Below, piece by piece: positions 44,219 to 52,984 of a DNA stretch of 64,000 bases. Position 1 is the stretch's first letter. The number at the start of each line of letters is the position of its first letter. This stretch comes from Geopseudomonas sagittaria (GTDB taxonomy: Bacteria; Pseudomonadota; Gammaproteobacteria; Pseudomonadales; Pseudomonadaceae). The notes beneath the pieces are model-generated. The model saw only the letters and a list, made by a program, of their open reading frames with translations. It was not told the DNA's origin and did not search any database. The position numbers and the translations under genes are program-made. The stretch lies in assembly GCF_900115715.1 (NCBI RefSeq), contig NZ_FOXM01000012.1:62001-126000 (forward strand). Direction: 5' to 3'.

Positions 44219-45073
44219 GTGCTGCCGTACTTTCTCGGCTGCCCGGCGTGGAACGAGCCGGCCTGGCGCGGCTCGCTGTATCCGGACGGCCTGGCCGGTC
44301 GCGATTTCCTGCCGGCCTATTGCCGGGTGTTCAACGCCGTGGAAGGCAACACCACCTTCTATGCCCGGCCCGCGGCGGCGACCCTGGCGCGCTGGGCGCA
44401 GCTGATGCCGGAGGGCTTCCACTTCTGCGCCAAGCTGCCGCGCGACATCAGCCACGAAGGCGACCTGCGCGACAATCTGGCTGCCGCGCGCGACTTCCTC
44501 GACCTGCTGGCGCCGCTCGGCGCGCGTGTCACGCCGCTGTGGCTGCAGCTGCCGGCCAGCTTCGCTCCGCCGCGCCTCGCCGAGCTGGCGGCGTTCATCG
44601 ACGGTCTGCCGTCCGCGCGCAGCCTGGCGGTGGAGGTGCGCCATCCGGCGTTCTTCGCCCGAGGCGGCGAGGAGAGGGCGCTCAACCGCCTGCTGCTGGA
44701 GCACGGTGTCGAGCGCATCGGCCTCGACTCGCGGGCGCTGTTCAGCTGCACCGAGCGCAGCGCGGCGGTGCTGCATGCGCAGAGCAAGAAGCCGCGGCTG
44801 CCGCCGCGTCCGGCGGCATTCAGCCAGGCGCCGCAGGTGCGCTTCATCGGCCATCCGCAGCTGGAGGCCAACGATCCCTTCCTCGCCCCCTGGCTGGACA
44901 AGGTCGCCGGCTGGATCGAGGAAGGCCGCACACCCCACGTGTTCCTGCATACCCCCGACAACCACTTGGCGCCCGAACTGGCGCGGCGTTTTCACGCGCA
45001 GCTGATGGCGCGCCTGCCCGGCCTGCCGGCGCTGCCGGAGAACACGGCCGGCGAGCAGTTGGGCCTCCTGTAG
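44219..45073 (+). CDS. DUF72 (YecE-like) protein
   Basis: The 284-residue TIM-barrel-like protein of the DUF72 family has the typical start PYFLGCPAWNEPAWRGSLYP, FNAVEGNTTFY, FCAKLPRDISH, AVEVRHPAFF and later VRFIGHP. No biochemical function is established for the family. It starts at GTG 44219 with AGAAGG upstream and follows tsaB closely, so it is likely co-transcribed. Confidence 0.88.
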   Translation: MLPYFLGCPAWNEPAWRGSLYPDGLAGRDFLPAYCRVFNAVEGNTTFYARPAAATLARWAQLMPEGFHFCAKLPRDISHEGDLRDNLAAARDFLDLLAPLGARVTPLWLQLPASFAPPRLAELAAFIDGLPSARSLAVEVRHPAFFARGGEERALNRLLLEHGVERIGLDSRALFSCTERSAAVLHAQSKKPRLPPRPAAFSQAPQVRFIGHPQLEANDPFLAPWLDKVAGWIEEGRTPHVFLHTPDNHLAPELARRFHAQLMARLPGLPALPENTAGEQLGLL

Positions 45074-45178
45074 GGAGCGCAAAGCGCACCCTGCCTGCGC
45101 CAGGCGTTGCCAAGTCGCCCCTGCGACCGCGCCTTTCGCGCTACCCTCTGCGCACGACCAAAGACCGGGAAGTCTTCC

Positions 45179-46033
45179 ATGCCCCTGCTGCGCCTGTCGC
45201 TGCTCGTCGCCCTGGCCATGCTGGCCTTCGCCGCCAACTCGCTGCTGTGCCGCATCGCCCTGCGCGACGGCCATATCGACGCCGCCAGTTTCACCGCCAT
45301 CCGCCTGCTCGGCGGTGCGCTGGCGCTGGGGTTGATCGTCTATCTGCGGCCAGGTGCGAAGTGCGCGGTGCTGGCCGGCAGCAACCTGTCGGCGCTGGCG
45401 CTGTTCGCCTATGCCGCCGGGTTTTCCTGGGCCTACCTGCAGCTGGCCGCGGCGACCGGCGCGTTGCTGCTGTTCGGCGCGGTGCAGGCGAGCATGATCC
45501 TCTGGGGCCTGTGGCGCGGCGAACGGCTGGCGCTGGGGCAGAGCTGCGGCCTGCTGCTGGCCTGCGGCGGCCTGGCCGTGCTGCTGTTGCCCGGCGCCAG
45601 CGCGCCGCAGCCCTTGCCGGCGCTGTCGATGCTGCTGGCCGGGGTGGCCTGGGGCGTGTATTCCCTGCGCGGTCGTGGCGCCGGCGATGCCACCGCGAAC
45701 ACCGCCGGCAATTTCATCCGCGCGTTGCCGCTGGCGCTGCTGCTCGCTGTGCTCGGCCTGCCGTGGGCGCGGCTGGACGCCGCCGGACTGGTCTATGCGC
45801 TGCTCTCCGGCGCCCTGGCCTCGGGCCTCGGCTACGCGCTGTGGTACGCGGTGCTGCCGGCGCTGCGCGCCACCCAGGCGGCGACCGTGCAGCTCAGCGT
45901 GCCGCTGATCACCGCCCTGTTCGGCGTGCTGCTGCTCGGCGAACCCTTCGATCTGCGCCTGCTGCTGGCCTCGGCGCTGCTGCTGGGCGGGGTGGCCTGG
46001 GTGCTGCTCGGGCGCGCGCCAGTGCCGCGATAG
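45179..46033 (+). CDS. EamA-family (DMT) permease
   Basis: The 284-residue integral membrane protein has about ten hydrophobic helices arranged as two EamA repeats (N-terminal AMLAFAANSLLCRIALRDG; second half TVQLSVPLITALFGVLLLGEP). Drug/metabolite transporters of this type export amino acids or small metabolites; the substrate cannot be predicted. The ATG at 45179 begins just before the first helix. Confidence 0.88.
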   Translation: MPLLRLSLLVALAMLAFAANSLLCRIALRDGHIDAASFTAIRLLGGALALGLIVYLRPGAKCAVLAGSNLSALALFAYAAGFSWAYLQLAAATGALLLFGAVQASMILWGLWRGERLALGQSCGLLLACGGLAVLLLPGASAPQPLPALSMLLAGVAWGVYSLRGRGAGDATANTAGNFIRALPLALLLAVLGLPWARLDAAGLVYALLSGALASGLGYALWYAVLPALRATQAATVQLSVPLITALFGVLLLGEPFDLRLLLASALLLGGVAWVLLGRAPVPR

Positions 46034-46093
46034 GGCGGGCCGCTGCGTTATTTGGCAAAATGGCCGCCCCACTGTCCCCGCCCGGAAGTCCCG

Positions 46094-46864
46094 ATGTCCG
46101 CCAGCCCTGTTCGCATCCGCGTCGAAGCCCTGAGTCCCGTCCACGCCGCTGCCGCCGCGCAGTGGGCCGAGCGCCTGGGGCTGAGCGTCGAGGGCGAGGC
46201 CGAATTCGCCCTGCAGCTGGGTGACGCCGGCCTGCAGCTGGCCGAACTCGGCCCCGATGCGCCGGGGCCGGTGCGCGTCGACTTCGTCGAGGGCGCCGCC
46301 GCCCATCGCCGTCTGTTCGGCGGCGGCAGCGGGCAGATGATCGCCAAGGCCGTCGGCGTGCAGCCCGGCGTGCGCCCGCGGGTGCTGGATGCCACCGCCG
46401 GCCTGGGACGCGATGCCTTCGTGCTGGCCAGCCTGGGCTGCGCGGTCAGCCTGATCGAGCGCCAGCCGCTGATCGCCGCGCTGCTCGAGGATGGCCTGGC
46501 GCGTGCCGCCCGCGCCCCCGAGGTGGCGCCGATCGTCGCGCAGATGCGCCTGCTCACCGGCAACGCCGTGGAGATCATCGGCGCCTGGCAGGGCGAAGCG
46601 CCGCAGGTGATCTACCTCGACCCGATGTTTCCGCACCGTGACAAGAGCGCGCTGGTGAAGAAGGAAATGCGCCTGTTCCGCCCGCTGGTCGGCGACGACC
46701 TCGATGCCCCGGCCCTGCTCGCGGCGGCCCTGGCCCTGGCCAGCCACCGCGTGGTGGTCAAGCGCCCGCGCAAGGCGCCGTGCATCGACGGGCCCAAGCC
46801 GTCCTACCAGCTCGAAGGCAAGTCCAGCCGCTACGACATCTACCCGAAGAAGGCCTTGAAGTAG
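46094..46864 (+). CDS. rsmJ: 16S rRNA (guanine-1516-N2)-methyltransferase
   Basis: The 256-residue methyltransferase has an N-terminal domain, the SAM motif [19 protein letters not shown], the catalytic-type YLDPMFPHR motif and a C-terminal [16 protein letters not shown]. RsmJ modifies G1516 of 16S rRNA. GGAAG is a few bases before the ATG at 46094. Confidence 0.94.
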   Translation: MSASPVRIRVEALSPVHAAAAAQWAERLGLSVEGEAEFALQLGDAGLQLAELGPDAPGPVRVDFVEGAAAHRRLFGGGSGQMIAKAVGVQPGVRPRVLDATAGLGRDAFVLASLGCAVSLIERQPLIAALLEDGLARAARAPEVAPIVAQMRLLTGNAVEIIGAWQGEAPQVIYLDPMFPHRDKSALVKKEMRLFRPLVGDDLDAPALLAAALALASHRVVVKRPRKAPCIDGPKPSYQLEGKSSRYDIYPKKALK

Positions 46865-46953
46865 CAGGCTGTTGTAAGGCCAGCGGCGTCACCGGAACTG
46901 CGTTGGAAACGGCCTGCTAGGCTGAGGCTTACTGGCACGGGGAGGGCAGGAGT

Positions 46954-47724
46954 GTGCAGAACGTCCGCGTAGCGCTGTTCATCGATGCCGACAACTCGCC
47001 GAGCCGCAAGATCGAGGCGATCCTCGCCGAACTGGCGGTGCTCGGCATGGTGTCCATCCGTCGTGCCTACGGCAACTGGAAAAGTCCGCGGCTGGAATCC
47101 TGGGTGGAGGTGCTGCACGAGCACGCGATCCAGCCGGTCCAGCAGTTCGACCTGGTCAAGGGCAAGAACGCCACCGACATGGCCATGGCCATCGACGCCA
47201 TGGACGTGCTGCACGGCAAGCCGGTCGAGGTGTTCTGCCTGGTGTCCTCGGACTGCGACTTCACCCCGCTGGTCACCCGCCTGCGCGCCGACGGCAAGCA
47301 GGTCATCGGCTTTGGCGAGCGCAAGTCGCCGGTGCCCTACGTCAACGCCTGTTCGCGCTTCGTCTTCCTCGACGACATGCCGGTCGAGGTGACCATCCAG
47401 CCGCTGGGCAGCAGCGCGGTGACTGCCGAGGCCGGCGCGGTCGGCGCGCCGCCGGAGGTGGTCTGCCGGCTTACGGGGCATGAGCTCAAGGGCAACAGCA
47501 AGCTGATGAGCCTGCTGCGCAATGCCGTGGCCTTCGCCGCCGACGACGAAGGCTGGGCGCATCTCAGCCTGGTCGGCGCACGCATCGCCAACCAGGCCTC
47601 CTTCGACCCGCGCAACTACGGCTATGCGCGGCTGGTGGATCTGTTCGCCGCCATCGACCTGTTCGAGATCAAGCGGGTGGGCAACCACCCGAAGGTGCGT
47701 TACAAACGCCGCCAGCAGGTCTGA
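46954..47724 (+). CDS. NYN-domain protein with C-terminal LOTUS domain
   Basis: The 256-residue protein has a PIN-like NYN nuclease domain at about 5-125 with acidic catalytic candidates in FIDADNSP, NATDMAMAIDAMD and VSSDCDFTPLV. An OST-HTH/LOTUS domain follows at about 170-245 (SKLMSLLRNAVAFAADDEGWAHLS, YGYARLVDLF). Such proteins are predicted RNases whose LOTUS domain binds G-rich or structured RNA. It starts at GTG 46954 with GGGGAGGG upstream. It is monocistronic and convergent with the channel gene. Confidence 0.9.
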   Translation: MQNVRVALFIDADNSPSRKIEAILAELAVLGMVSIRRAYGNWKSPRLESWVEVLHEHAIQPVQQFDLVKGKNATDMAMAIDAMDVLHGKPVEVFCLVSSDCDFTPLVTRLRADGKQVIGFGERKSPVPYVNACSRFVFLDDMPVEVTIQPLGSSAVTAEAGAVGAPPEVVCRLTGHELKGNSKLMSLLRNAVAFAADDEGWAHLSLVGARIANQASFDPRNYGYARLVDLFAAIDLFEIKRVGNHPKVRYKRRQQV

Positions 47725-47725
47725 A

Positions 47726-48532
47726 TCAGCCCCGCGGCAGGCCGCGCAGGTAGGCCAGCCAGTAGACGCCGGCGACCAGCAGCGTGCCGCCGACGATGTT
47801 GCCGGCGGTGACCACGGCCAGGTTGCGCGCCGCGGCGGCCAGCGACAGGCTGTCCTGCCCATCCAGGGCCAGGCCATAGGGCAGGAAGAACCAGTTGGCG
47901 ATCGAGTGCTCGAAGCCGAGGCTGACGAAGGCGGTGATCGGAAACAGGATGGCCAGCAAGCGGTCGGTCAGGCTGTGCCCGCCCATCGCCAGCCACACGG
48001 CCAGGCACACCAGCACGTTGCACAGGATGCCGCGGGCAAAGGCGGCGCCCAGCGGCAGCTCCGTCTTGGCGCGGGCGATGCCCAGCGCCGCTTCTCCCAC
48101 GGCCCCGCCGGCCAGGGCGGCGCTGTCCGCCCACAGCACCAGCAGCACCGTGCCCAGGCAGCCGATGACGTTGCCCAGGTAGACCAGCAGCCAGTTGCGC
48201 AGCAGCTCCCGGCTGGCGATCAGCCGGCTCGCCCAGGCCATGGCGAGCAGGTTGTTGCCGGTGAACAGCTCGGCCCCGCCGATCACCACCAGCACCAGGC
48301 CGAGACAGAAGCCCAGGCCGCCGAGCAGGCGGGTGACGCCGAAGCCCAGCTCGCTGCCGGTCACCACCACGGTGAACAGCAAGGCGCCGAGGGAAATGAA
48401 CGCCCCGGCCAGCACCGCCAGGACCAGCAGGGTCAGGCCGTCGGCGCGGGCCTTGGCCACGCCCATTTCCGCGACCCGCCGGGCGATCTGCTGCGGCTGG
48501 TAGGCATCGCCGAACAGCTGTCTCTTGACCAT
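47726..48532 (-). CDS. Formate/nitrite transporter family channel
   Basis: The 268-residue FNT-family pentameric channel has six helices with the pore signatures GGAELFTGNN and RGILCNVLVCLAVW, plus FEHSIANWFFLP near the C-terminal half. Substrates in the family are formate, nitrite or hydrosulphide. ATG at 48532 has AAGGTGAG upstream and is preferred to the GTG at 48538. It is convergent with the NYN gene. Confidence 0.92.
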   Translation of the reverse strand: MVKRQLFGDAYQPQQIARRVAEMGVAKARADGLTLLVLAVLAGAFISLGALLFTVVVTGSELGFGVTRLLGGLGFCLGLVLVVIGGAELFTGNNLLAMAWASRLIASRELLRNWLLVYLGNVIGCLGTVLLVLWADSAALAGGAVGEAALGIARAKTELPLGAAFARGILCNVLVCLAVWLAMGGHSLTDRLLAILFPITAFVSLGFEHSIANWFFLPYGLALDGQDSLSLAAAARNLAVVTAGNIVGGTLLVAGVYWLAYLRGLPRG

Positions 48533-48822
48533 GCTCACTCACCTTGCCGAGGAAATGGAGGGTTCTGGGACTGTAGCTCAGGCCGAGCGCGTGACGGCAA
48601 AACTCTCATGCCGCGGTGCCCCCCGATCCTGGCCGCGCGGGCGGGCTGGCTGGGGTGCGGCGCTGTGGGTCGGCCGAACAATTGCCAACCGCGTCGCTGA
48701 AATGCATTAACACGCGCATTTCTTGTGGTTTTTGCTTTGACATTCTGCGGCGCTGATTTAGCTTCGGGTGGCCGTCGGGAATAGCGGCGGTCCCTCCCCA
48801 TCTGACAAAGGAATTGTCGAAC

Positions 48823-49146
48823 ATGTCGAAACTGCGTCTTTCTTCCCTGCTGTTCGCACTGCTCAGCGGTTTTTCCGTCGCCACCATGGCTGCCGAGGCG
48901 CCCGCCACACCCCAACCGGTGGTGCAGGCGCAGGCCGTCGTGCCGGTGACCCGGATCGACCTGAACAGTGCCGATGCCGAGACTCTGGCCCGCGAACTCA
49001 ATGGCATCGGCGAGGCCAAGGCCCGTGCGATCGTCGAGTACCGCGATGCCAAGGGGCCGTTCACCTCGGTGGATGAGTTGCTCGAGGTGAAGGGAATCGG
49101 TACGGCCACGCTGGAGAAGAACCGCGAGCGTTTGCGTGTGAACTGA
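48823..49146 (+). CDS. ComEA-family helix-hairpin-helix DNA-binding protein
   Basis: The 107-residue secreted protein has a signal peptide (cleavage near TMA-AE), a short Pro/Ala/Val linker, and a ComEA HhH module (RIDLNSADAETLARELNGIG, VDELLEVKGIGTATLEKNR). ComEA binds incoming DNA in the periplasm during natural transformation; in pseudomonads without proven competence the role is open. AAGGA lies upstream of the ATG. A long perfect inverted repeat follows. Confidence 0.92.
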   Translation: MSKLRLSSLLFALLSGFSVATMAAEAPATPQPVVQAQAVVPVTRIDLNSADAETLARELNGIGEAKARAIVEYRDAKGPFTSVDELLEVKGIGTATLEKNRERLRVN

Positions 49147-49152
49147 GTTGTT

Positions 49153-49200
49153 GCCGTAAACAAAAAGGCCGGTCAACTGACCGGCCTTTTTGTTTACGGC
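49153..49200. terminator. Bidirectional terminator, 48-bp perfect inverted repeat
   Basis: The 23-bp arms are fully complementary around a 2-base centre, with GGCCGGTCA core stems and A5/T5 tracts on both sides. It lies between comEA and the convergent bacteriohemerythrin gene and can terminate transcription from either side. Confidence 0.9.
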
Positions 49201-49211
49201 ATCTGGCGCAA

Positions 49212-49661
49212 TCAGCGGAAGAACTTGCCCAGCATGCGGGCGACGAAACCGCCTTCGATGTTGCGTTTCACGAAGGAGACATAGTGCTTGTCGTCGCGCT
49301 TGATGTGGTTGGTCAACCACAGGCCGATATCGGTGCGGATCTCCCTGGCCACGCGGAAGGTATCCTCGCCCTGGGCCAGGCGGTCGCTGTAGGCCTGGGC
49401 GCGGGCCTTGAAGGCTTCGTGGACCTGATGATGCGGCTCCAGCATGGGATAGCCGGCCTTCTCCATCAGGCTCTCCTCGAAGGTATTGTGCGAGATGGCG
49501 TAATCGATCAGCGACTTGATGACGTGCTCGACCTCATCGGCGTTGTGCGTCTTGATGGCGTGATCGATTTCTTCCAGATACTCGAAGATGCGCTTGTGCT
49601 GCTCGTCGATGATGTCGATGCCGGTTTCGAATTCAGTAGTCCAGGTGATGACAAAGCTCAT
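49212..49661 (-). CDS. Bacteriohemerythrin 1
   Basis: The 149-residue four-helix hemerythrin has the complete di-iron ligand set: His22 (DEQH), His58 and Glu62 (HNTFEE), His77 and His81 (HHQVH), and His119 and Asp124 (HIKRDD). It reversibly binds O2 and may supply oxygen to enzymes or sense it. It is a tandem paralogue of the gene at 50053-50502, with about four fifths of residues identical. A 391-bp non-coding gap lies between the two. Confidence 0.93.
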   Translation of the reverse strand: MSFVITWTTEFETGIDIIDEQHKRIFEYLEEIDHAIKTHNADEVEHVIKSLIDYAISHNTFEESLMEKAGYPMLEPHHQVHEAFKARAQAYSDRLAQGEDTFRVAREIRTDIGLWLTNHIKRDDKHYVSFVKRNIEGGFVARMLGKFFR

Positions 49662-49678
49662 GGCTCGATCCCTCTCGT

Positions 49679-50052
49679 ATGAACAATGAATCTGGCTGGC
49701 GTGGTGCCCTGGATATCCGGCAACGGGCGGACCATTGGCGGTCGCCGCGGATCAGTGGGAGCTGCCTGGAGTCCCGCTCGGGCACGCACATCCTGATGGT
49801 GTCGTGCTGGCAGGCAGGGAGTCAGCAGTACGGCGTGGCAGGCATCTGGGGTGCCCGTTTTCGCGTGGAGTGGGGTAGGGCGGCGGCAGGCCGGGGGTAG
49901 GTGATGATCATGTAATTCGTCCTGTTCTTGTTGTTATGTCGTGCTTTCTGGGTGTTGCTTTTGTTGTGTTGACTATCAGGTGTTGCAGGGGCACGGGGGT
50001 GTTGTTTTCAGGTCTTGCTGCCTGTTGGTTCGGTGCGATGGCGCAGGGCTGA
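49679..50052. other. Gap between the bacteriohemerythrin genes, no gene recognised
   Basis: A short open frame on the forward strand has no binding site or family. The right half is T-rich on the forward strand. I see no terminator, tRNA or recognisable operator. Confidence 0.5.
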
Positions 50053-50502
50053 TCAGCCGAAGAACTTGCCCAGCATGCGCGACACGAAGCCGCCGTCGAG
50101 GCTCTTCTTCACGTAGGGCACGTAGTGCTTGTCGTCGCGCTTGATGTGGTTGGTCAGCCACAGACCGATGTCGGTACGCACTTCGCGAGCCAGGCGGAAG
50201 TGATCTTCGCCGCTGGCCAGACGGGCGCCATAGGCCTGGGCGCGGGCCTTGAAGGCTTCATGGACCTGGTGATGGGCGTCCAGCATCGGATAGCCGGCCT
50301 TTTCCATCAGGCTTTCTTCGAAGGTGTTGTGCGAGATGGCGTAGTCCAGCAGGGCCTTGACCACATACTCGACTTCGGCAGTCGATTGAGCCTTGATGGC
50401 GTGGTCGATTTCGGTCAGGTATTCAAAAATCCGCTTGTGCTGTTCGTCGACGATATCGATACCGGTCTCGAACTCGGGTGACCAGGAAATGACAAAGCCC
50501 AT
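50053..50502 (-). CDS. Bacteriohemerythrin 2
   Basis: This 149-residue paralogue of the gene at 49212-49661 has all seven iron ligands (DEQH, HNTFEE, HHQVH, HIKRDD). Differences cluster on surface positions. GAGGA precedes the ATG at 50502. A 14-bp perfect palindrome lies 15 bp before the start, and a consensus CRP/Vfr site lies 151 bp before it, so it may be regulated differently from copy 1. Confidence 0.93.
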   Translation of the reverse strand: MGFVISWSPEFETGIDIVDEQHKRIFEYLTEIDHAIKAQSTAEVEYVVKALLDYAISHNTFEESLMEKAGYPMLDAHHQVHEAFKARAQAYGARLASGEDHFRLAREVRTDIGLWLTNHIKRDDKHYVPYVKKSLDGGFVSRMLGKFFG

Positions 50503-50516
50503 GTAAAAAATCCTCG

Positions 50517-50530
50517 TGCAATATATTGCA
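50517..50530. promoter_or_regulatory. Perfect palindrome before bacteriohemerythrin 2
   Basis: TGCAATATATTGCA is a perfect 14-bp palindrome just upstream of the ribosome binding site. It could be an operator or part of the promoter. Confidence 0.4.
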
Positions 50531-50652
50531 AGCTGTTGCGGTGGGTGGGTTGAAAGGTTGTGCCCCAGAAGGGTGCCTATGAGCCTTTAGTAGCACGGTG
50601 CCATTTTAAAGGCCATGAGGTGTATGCGGTCTTTACAGCGATTCGGTTGTTT

Positions 50653-50668
50653 TGTGAAATTCATCACA
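50653..50668. promoter_or_regulatory. Consensus CRP/Vfr site
   Basis: TGTGA-AATTCA-TCACA matches the CRP/Vfr half-sites with the canonical 6-bp spacer. It lies between bacteriohemerythrin 2 and the cobalamin riboswitch and could serve either divergent side. Confidence 0.6.
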
Positions 50669-50751
50669 TATGTGTTTTGTTGCAAGTATTGGCCTCGGTT
50701 TGAGCGCAGCGTTTGACGCATTCCTCACGACCCTCTAACCTTCGCGCCCTG

Positions 50752-50949
50752 CTTCAGGTGCCCCCCAGCCAAGGCTCGGCGGGGTGAAACAGGGAAGCCG
50801 GTGCGTGTGCGAAATGTCGCACACAAGTCCGGCGCTGCCCCCGCAACGGTAGGCGAGTCAAGACGTCGCTATTGACCACTGTGCTCAGGCATGGGAAGGC
50901 GCGACTTCGGGAACCCAGGTTCCACTCGCAAGCCCGGAGACCGGCCTGT
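50752..50949 (+). ncRNA. Cobalamin (AdoCbl) riboswitch
   Basis: The leader has the conserved cobalamin riboswitch elements in order: an initial AGGTGCCCCCC, GGTGAAACAGGGAAGCCGGTG, the core CCGGCGCTGCCCCCGCAACGG, and the terminal CCCGGAGACCGGCCTG. It precedes btuB by about 140 bp and should turn down the cobalamin genes when B12 is plentiful. Confidence 0.93.
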
Positions 50950-51087
50950 CGCATCCACGGTATCGCGGAGGGCGCTACCCGTCGGGTGGGCGGCTTTCCT
51001 TGGATATTCCGTCTGTTCGTCGTCATGTCCTCTGCATGCCTCCTGCAATCCTGATCGCGCGGGTGAGCGCGATGCAGAGAGTGATCG

Positions 51088-52929
51088 ATGAGCAAAGTCG
51101 TTGTGACCCCCGCAGCCATCCTGCTGTGCGCGGTATCCCCCTTTTCCCTGGCGGCCGAAGCGCTGCCACTCGCGCCGCTGCTGGTGACCGCCAGCCGTAC
51201 CCCGCAGACCGCCGAGCAGTCGCTGGCCGCGGTGACGCTGATCGACCGCGCGGAGATCGAGCGCAAGCAGGCGACCTCCGTGCCCGAGCTGCTGCGCGGC
51301 GTGCCGGGCGTGTCGCTGGCCAACAATGGCGGCCCGGGAAAGACCACCTCGCTGTTCCTGCGCGGCAGCGAGTCCGACCACGTGCTGGTGCTGATCGACG
51401 GCATCAAGGTCGGCTCGGCCACCAGCGGCAGCGCCGCCTTCCAGGATCTGCCGGTGGAGCTGATCGAGCGCATCGAGATCGTCCGCGGCCCGCGCTCCAG
51501 CCTGTACGGCTCCGAGGCCATCGGCGGGGTGATCCAGATCTTCACCCGCAAGGACGCCGGCGCCGGCCTGCGGCCTTTCCTCTCGGCGGGGACGGGCAGT
51601 CACGCCAGCCACAGCGGCAGCGCCGGGCTGTCCGGTCGCGCTGGTTCGAGCTGGTTCAACTTCGGCGTGTCCGCCAGCGACACCGACGGCATCAACGTCA
51701 AGCCGCGCAGCGCCAGCGGCTACGAGGACGACCGCGACGGCTACCGCAACCTGTCCGCCTCGCTGCGCGCCGGCCATCGCTTCGCCAATGGCCTGGAGCT
51801 GGACGGCAACCTGCTGCAGGCCAAATCCCACAACGACTACGACCAGGTGAACACCCGGCGCACGGCGGGCTTCGGCGCCAACGCCGACGGCGTGCAGAAG
51901 GTCGCTGGCCTGCGCGCGCGTTTCGCCCCGCTCGATCCCTGGCAGGTGACCCTGCAGGCCGGGCGCGCCGAGGACAAGTCCGATGCCGATCAGGACGGTG
52001 CCTTCTATTCGCGCTTCGACACCCGTCGCGACTCGCTGTCCTGGCAGAACGATGTGAGCCTGGCCGCTGGCCACACCCTGGTGCTCGGCGTCGACCACCA
52101 GCACGACGAAGTCAACGGCAGCACCGCCTATGCCGAGGACTCGCGCGACAACGACGGCTACTTCGCCCAGTACCTCGGCGGCAGCGGGCGTCACGACTGG
52201 CAGCTGGCGCTGCGCCGCGACGACAACCAGCAGTTCGGCGACCACGAGACCGGCAGCGTCGCCTACGGCTACGCGCTGAGCGACGAGCTGCGCGCCTACG
52301 CCAGCTACGGCAGTGCGTTCAAGGCGCCGACCTTCAACGAGCTGTACTACCCCGGCTACGGCAACCCGGCGCTGGACGCGGAAACCTCGCGCAGCCTGGA
52401 GCTCGGCCTGCAGGGCCAGCCGGCCTGGGGCCACTGGCAGCTGGCCGCCTTCCGCACCCGCGTCGACGACCTGATCGCCTACGACTCGCGCCTCGAGGCG
52501 CCGAACAACGTCGACCAGGCGCGCATTCGCGGTGTCGAGGCCAGCCTCGGCAGCCAGTGGCTGGGTTGGGACTGGAACGCCAACCTGACCCTGCAGGAGC
52601 CGGAGAGCCGCGCCGACGGTGCCAGTGACGGCAACGAACTGCCGCGCCGCGCCAGGCAGATCCTCAACCTCGACATCGACCGCGCCTTCGGTCGTTTCAG
52701 CGCCGGCGCCAGCCTGCATGCCGAAGGCCAGCGCTACGACGATCTGGCCAACCAGCGCGAGCTGTCCGGCTTCGCGACCCTCGACCTGCGCGGCGAATAC
52801 CGCCTCGACGAGCAGTGGCGGCTGCAGGCGCGGGTGACCAACCTGCTGGATGCCGACTACCAGACCGCCGCCGGCTTCAACCAGCCGGGCCAGGCCGTGT
52901 ACTTCACCGTGCGCTATCAGGCGCTTTGA
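51088..52929 (+). CDS. btuB: TonB-dependent vitamin B12 receptor
   Basis: The 613-residue outer-membrane receptor has a signal peptide (cleavage near LAA-EA), a TonB box near residues 30-36 (PLLVTASR), a plug domain (RGVPGVSLANNGG, VLVLIDGIKVG, RIEIVRGPRSSLYGSEAIGG) and a C-terminal barrel ending in an aromatic-containing strand (AVYFTVRYQAL). Placement behind a cobalamin riboswitch and before cobalamin genes supports B12 as its substrate. GAGAG lies seven bases before the ATG. Confidence 0.95.
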   Translation: MSKVVVTPAAILLCAVSPFSLAAEALPLAPLLVTASRTPQTAEQSLAAVTLIDRAEIERKQATSVPELLRGVPGVSLANNGGPGKTTSLFLRGSESDHVLVLIDGIKVGSATSGSAAFQDLPVELIERIEIVRGPRSSLYGSEAIGGVIQIFTRKDAGAGLRPFLSAGTGSHASHSGSAGLSGRAGSSWFNFGVSASDTDGINVKPRSASGYEDDRDGYRNLSASLRAGHRFANGLELDGNLLQAKSHNDYDQVNTRRTAGFGANADGVQKVAGLRARFAPLDPWQVTLQAGRAEDKSDADQDGAFYSRFDTRRDSLSWQNDVSLAAGHTLVLGVDHQHDEVNGSTAYAEDSRDNDGYFAQYLGGSGRHDWQLALRRDDNQQFGDHETGSVAYGYALSDELRAYASYGSAFKAPTFNELYYPGYGNPALDAETSRSLELGLQGQPAWGHWQLAAFRTRVDDLIAYDSRLEAPNNVDQARIRGVEASLGSQWLGWDWNANLTLQEPESRADGASDGNELPRRARQILNLDIDRAFGRFSAGASLHAEGQRYDDLANQRELSGFATLDLRGEYRLDEQWRLQARVTNLLDADYQTAAGFNQPGQAVYFTVRYQAL

Positions 52930-52984
52930 CCCGCCGGCGCCCCGTGCGAGCGGGGCGCCGTCCTTCGTTATCTGGAGATTCAGC

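Noticed and set aside
44063-46747. 894-codon open frame opposite tsaB, DUF72, EamA and rsmJ
   Set aside because: It covers four recognised genes in antisense and has no domain.
49679-49900. 73-codon frame between the bacteriohemerythrin genes
   Set aside because: No binding site, no similarity to anything recognised; likely chance.
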